From Clostridium vitabionis (GTDB lineage Bacteria; Bacillota; Clostridia; Lachnospirales; Lachnospiraceae), in NCBI RefSeq assembly GCF_015351765.1, contig NZ_JADKQA010000002.1, positions 392,913-456,912 on the forward strand: 64,000 bases of DNA. Direction: 5' to 3'. The stretch's first letter is position 1, and the number at the start of each line of letters is the position of its first letter. Shown here one piece after another: positions 61,479-64,000 of this stretch. Position numbers and translations under genes: made by a program. Under the pieces are notes generated by a model. The model was not told where the DNA came from. It was given only the letters and a program-made list of their open reading frames with translations, and made no database searches.

Positions 61479-62153
61479 ATGAACTTTTTTGCGACACCGG
61501 TCACCGATTCGTACGGTGACGTCACCTGGCAGCCGACGACGGCGGGTTTCACCGCCCTGGTCCTGATTTTTCTTATCCTGCTTCTTGCAGCGAGCACCAT
61601 CTTTGGCGGGAAAAAGAAGATCGGTGTCCGCCAGCTGAGTTTTTCCGCCATGGCGATGGCGCTCGGGGTTGTGACGTCGATGATTGAGCTTATCCACATG
61701 CCGATGGGCGGTTCGGTGACACTTTTCAGCATGCTGTTTGTCTCGCTGATCGGCTACTGGTACGGCCTCGGCGCGGGCATCATCACCGCAGCAGCCTACG
61801 GGATCCTGCAGCTGATCATTGACCCTTATATCCTGAGCATTCCGCAGATGCTGATCGACTATGTCTTTGCTTTCGGTGCCCTGGGGCTGTCCGGCATTTT
61901 CTCTAATGCGAAAAATGGCCTTGTCAAGGGCTATCTCGCGGCGGTCCTCGGACGGTATTTCTTCGCGTTTCTCTCCGGGTGGCTGTTTTTCGGCATGTAT
62001 GCGGGAGATTACGGTTTCCACAGCGCGGTGGTTTATTCCCTCGCCTACAATGGCGCCTATCTTGGCCTTGAGGCGGTTCTCACCCTGGTGGTGATCTCAA
62101 TTCCGGCGATGAAGAAAGCTCTCGCTTATGTGAAGAACCTGGCGGTGCAGTGA
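61479..62153 (+). CDS. thiT: Thiamin transporter ThiT (energy-coupling-factor S component)
   Basis: 224 residues, with an extra N-terminal helix (TAGFTALVLIFLILLLAA) before the six-helix S-component core: RQLSFSAMAMALGVVTSMIE, HMPMGGSVTLFSMLFVSLIGYWYG (ligand-binding loop, given by PMGGSVT), IDYVFAFGALGLSGIF. The riboswitch upstream confirms thiamin. It needs a shared EcfA/A'/T module, which is not in this window. Confidence 0.9.
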   Translation: MNFFATPVTDSYGDVTWQPTTAGFTALVLIFLILLLAASTIFGGKKKIGVRQLSFSAMAMALGVVTSMIELIHMPMGGSVTLFSMLFVSLIGYWYGLGAGIITAAAYGILQLIIDPYILSIPQMLIDYVFAFGALGLSGIFSNAKNGLVKGYLAAVLGRYFFAFLSGWLFFGMYAGDYGFHSAVVYSLAYNGAYLGLEAVLTLVVISIPAMKKALAYVKNLAVQ

Positions 62154-62232
62154 GACAGGATGCACCTGAATTTTGAAAATTGTGTGTGACGCGGAGCGGC
62201 CGTTCCTGTCTTTTCTGATGAAGGGAGTTGAT

Positions 62233-62793
62233 ATGGAAGATCATCAGATTATCGAACTGTATTTTCAGCGATCAGAGCAGGCGGTAGCCGAGACAGCGGA
62301 CAAATACGGCCGTTACTGTCACACGATTGCTGATCATGTGCTGGGAAATCCGGAGGATGCAGAGGAGTGTGTGAATGACACCTGGTTCCACACCTGGAAT
62401 GCCATCCCGCCCACCCGGCCGAACTGTCTCCGGGCCTACCTTGGAAAGATTACGAGAAATCTCTCCATCAACCGTTTTCTCAGCCGCAGCGCTGCCAAGC
62501 GGGGAGGCGGTGAGACAGCAGCCATCCTGGACGAGCTTTCGGACTGTGTCGCCGCGAGGGAGACGGTGGAGAGTGCCATCGACGAGCGGGAGCTCGGACG
62601 GGCAATCAGCGGATTTCTGGAGACACTGCCGGAGAAAAAGCGGGTGATTTTTGTCCGCCGGTACTGGTATCTCTGCCCGGTCGCGGAGATCGCGGAATCT
62701 CTCGATGAGGGGGAGAGCATGGTGAAAATGTCCCTCTCCCGCATGAGGGGGAAACTCAGGGATTATCTGGAGAAGGAGGGGATTATCCTATGA
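62233..62793 (+). CDS. ECF-like sigma-70 family sigma factor
   Basis: 186 residues from ATG 62233 (AAGGGAGTTGAT upstream). Region 2 (NPEDAEECVNDTWFHTWNAI, about residues 42-60; FLSRSAAKRGG after LRAYLGKITRNLSINR) and region 4 (LPEKKRVIFVRRYWYL, IAESLDEGESMVKMSLSRMRGKL). Its stop overlaps the next start (ATGA), the usual arrangement of a sigma factor and its regulator. Confidence 0.9.
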   Translation: MEDHQIIELYFQRSEQAVAETADKYGRYCHTIADHVLGNPEDAEECVNDTWFHTWNAIPPTRPNCLRAYLGKITRNLSINRFLSRSAAKRGGGETAAILDELSDCVAARETVESAIDERELGRAISGFLETLPEKKRVIFVRRYWYLCPVAEIAESLDEGESMVKMSLSRMRGKLRDYLEKEGIIL

Positions 62794-63641
62794 GGGAAAG
62801 AAAAATGCCGCCGGAAAAGGCGGAAAAGCTCCTCCGCGCCTTCGGGGAAATTGACAGCCGCTTTGTCCGGGAGGCGGATCCGGAAGTCATGGCCGGGGAT
62901 TCTGCCGACAAAAGGCAGACAACGGTGGGGGATTCCGCCGAAAGCAGGCCGACGCCCGCGTGGGCTTCGGGCAGCCGGCTCTCGGATTCCGGGAAAGCGG
63001 TGCCTGCGGGAAGACCATTCCGGAGTGCCCGAATTGCCGCAGGTTTTGCGGCCGCGATCACGGTGATGGCCGTCGCGGGGGGATTGATTTTCCAGCGAAA
63101 AGGTGCGCTGAGCGAAGCAATATCCGCGGAATCGCCCCAGATTGCAGCGGATCCGCGGGCAGCGGAGATTCCGGAAGCGGCAAGTCCCAAAATGGCCAGT
63201 TCGGAAGCTGCCGAGGGCAATCCTTTCGTCGATTATACCAGCCTTGCGGACGCGGAATCCGCGGCAGGATTCTCTTTCACCGCGCCGGAGAATGCCGGGG
63301 ACGGCAAAGCCGCAGATTTTCGCGTGATGGACGGGATCCTGATCGAGGTGATTTACCGGAATCCGGACGGGGAGGAGACCTGCCGGGTGCGGAAGGAGAC
63401 AATCCCGGAAGGACAGGCGGCGGAGGATATCAGCGGAAATTACACGCAATATGACATGTCAAAGACGGAGCAGGCGGACGGCATCACTTACTCGCTGAGC
63501 GGAGATGGAGATACCATTTCCAAGGTAACCTGGGCGGATGGGGGTTATGCCTATGCCATTGACTGCGCGGAACCGCTCACCGAGAGCGATGCGATGCGCC
63601 TCGCCGGTGAGCTGGGCGGAAAGGAGGAGAGCGGCCAATGA
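62790..63641 (+). CDS. Putative anti-sigma-type membrane protein with DUF4367-like domain
   Basis: 283 residues. Cytoplasmic N-terminal region of about 75 residues, one transmembrane helix (ARIAAGFAAAITVMAVAGGLIF), an Ala/Glu/Pro-rich linker, and an extracytoplasmic domain (about 150-275: YTSLADAESAAGFSFTAPE, ILIEVIYRNPDGEETCRV, WADGGYAYAIDCAEPL) like DUF4367. Overlaps the sigma gene by four bases. By position and layout it would control the sigma factor. Confidence 0.75.
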   Translation: MRERKMPPEKAEKLLRAFGEIDSRFVREADPEVMAGDSADKRQTTVGDSAESRPTPAWASGSRLSDSGKAVPAGRPFRSARIAAGFAAAITVMAVAGGLIFQRKGALSEAISAESPQIAADPRAAEIPEAASPKMASSEAAEGNPFVDYTSLADAESAAGFSFTAPENAGDGKAADFRVMDGILIEVIYRNPDGEETCRVRKETIPEGQAAEDISGNYTQYDMSKTEQADGITYSLSGDGDTISKVTWADGGYAYAIDCAEPLTESDAMRLAGELGGKEESGQ

Positions 63642-64000
63642 AAAAGTTTCGAAATCTGGCTTTCGTCGGCCTGGGCGTCCTGATCGGCGCTGCGGTCTTC
63701 GCGGCGGCAAGTTTAGCCGTGGGAAGCTTTGGATGGCGCTTTGCCGCCGGAAGCAGCGGCGCGTCCGCGAAATACGCGGCGGGAAACGGCCTTGCGTCCG
63801 CGGAGGCAGCCCCGGCGGCGGCCGCAGAATATGCGCTGGACGGCGCTGCGGATATCGCGCAGAACGACATCGCGGAGGCTGCCCCGGCGGCCTCGGAGAA
63901 CCAGCCGGGGGCGGCCGCGGGGAATGCCATGTCCGGCACGGCGGTTCCGGACACCCGGAATGTTGACCAGATAGCGCCGGACAGGAAACTGATTCGGAAT
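63638..64000 (+). CDS. Ala-rich membrane-anchored protein (DUF4349-like), cut by window end
   Basis: ATG 63638 overlaps the previous stop (ATGA). Signal/anchor (LAFVGLGVLIGAAVFAAASL) is followed by a very Ala-rich linker and VDQIAPDRKLIRN at the end, which is where DUF4349 domains begin (RKLI-R/K). Only 121 residues are visible. Likely third gene of the sigma operon. Confidence 0.65.
   Translation, partial: MKKFRNLAFVGLGVLIGAAVFAAASLAVGSFGWRFAAGSSGASAKYAAGNGLASAEAAPAAAAEYALDGAADIAQNDIAEAAPAASENQPGAAAGNAMSGTAVPDTRNVDQIAPDRKLIRN

Noticed and set aside
1-64000. tRNA, rRNA or CRISPR loci
   Set aside because: No T-loop-like motif in a cloverleaf context, no rRNA sequence and no regularly spaced repeats were seen on reading; a tRNAscan or CRISPR search was not possible.

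Overview
The window looks like the chromosome of a Gram-positive anaerobe of the class Clostridia, most likely Lachnospiraceae. The evidence is the LTA-synthase-like enzymes, MprF, choline-binding-type wall repeats, a Cna-B surface protein, a YitT protein, a ThiT gene under a TPP riboswitch, MntP, and sigma/DUF4367/DUF4349 envelope-stress genes. No rRNA, tRNA or CRISPR array was recognised. The species is not determined.

Layout. 0-8 kb: envelope polymer genes (a sulfatase-fold phosphoglycerol transferase broken by one stop codon, a GT-C glycosyltransferase, a large LTA-synthase-like protein). A promoter-bearing two-gene ATPase + TOPRIM cassette, probably phage defence, sits among them. 7.8-9.2 kb: two small toxin-antitoxin-like pairs (MNT/HEPN and DUF4160/DUF2442). 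9.3-16.1 kb: YitT, an IS110 element with a structured upstream region, and a sigma-54 regulon (activator, GltS-like transporter, alanine dehydrogenase) with a textbook -24/-12 promoter. 16.3-39.4 kb: a dense nest of insertion sequences (IS66, decayed IS21, IS1182, two IS1634/IS4-like elements, IS30, three defective IS256 copies, a TnpB/omega-RNA remnant) mixed with debris of metG, phage genes and toxin-antitoxin modules.

Inside the nest, at 26.4-28.05 kb, is the most interesting locus. A strong promoter drives a roughly 300-nt, highly structured leader, followed directly by a YSDD-type reverse transcriptase of the defence (UG/DRT) kind. The opposite strand of the leader carries a short hydrophobic ORF with its own promoter and an AGGAGGA ribosome-binding site. 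This is a candidate RT-ncRNA anti-phage system, possibly DRT2-like, but family assignment needs an HMM search.

39.7-45.9 kb: a membrane protein, flotillin and a large Cna-B surface protein in one direction, preceded by two operator-like palindromes. 46-58 kb: an NhaC antiporter, a LanC-like protein, MprF, a hydrolase, an unusual adenosine-deaminase-like protein with a SLOG-like tail, and an MBOAT/SGNH O-acylation pair. 58-64 kb: wall-binding protein, zinc-ribbon membrane protein, DMT transporter, MntP with an attenuator-like leader, TPP riboswitch-ThiT, and a sigma factor with two putative regulatory membrane proteins; the last is cut by the window end.
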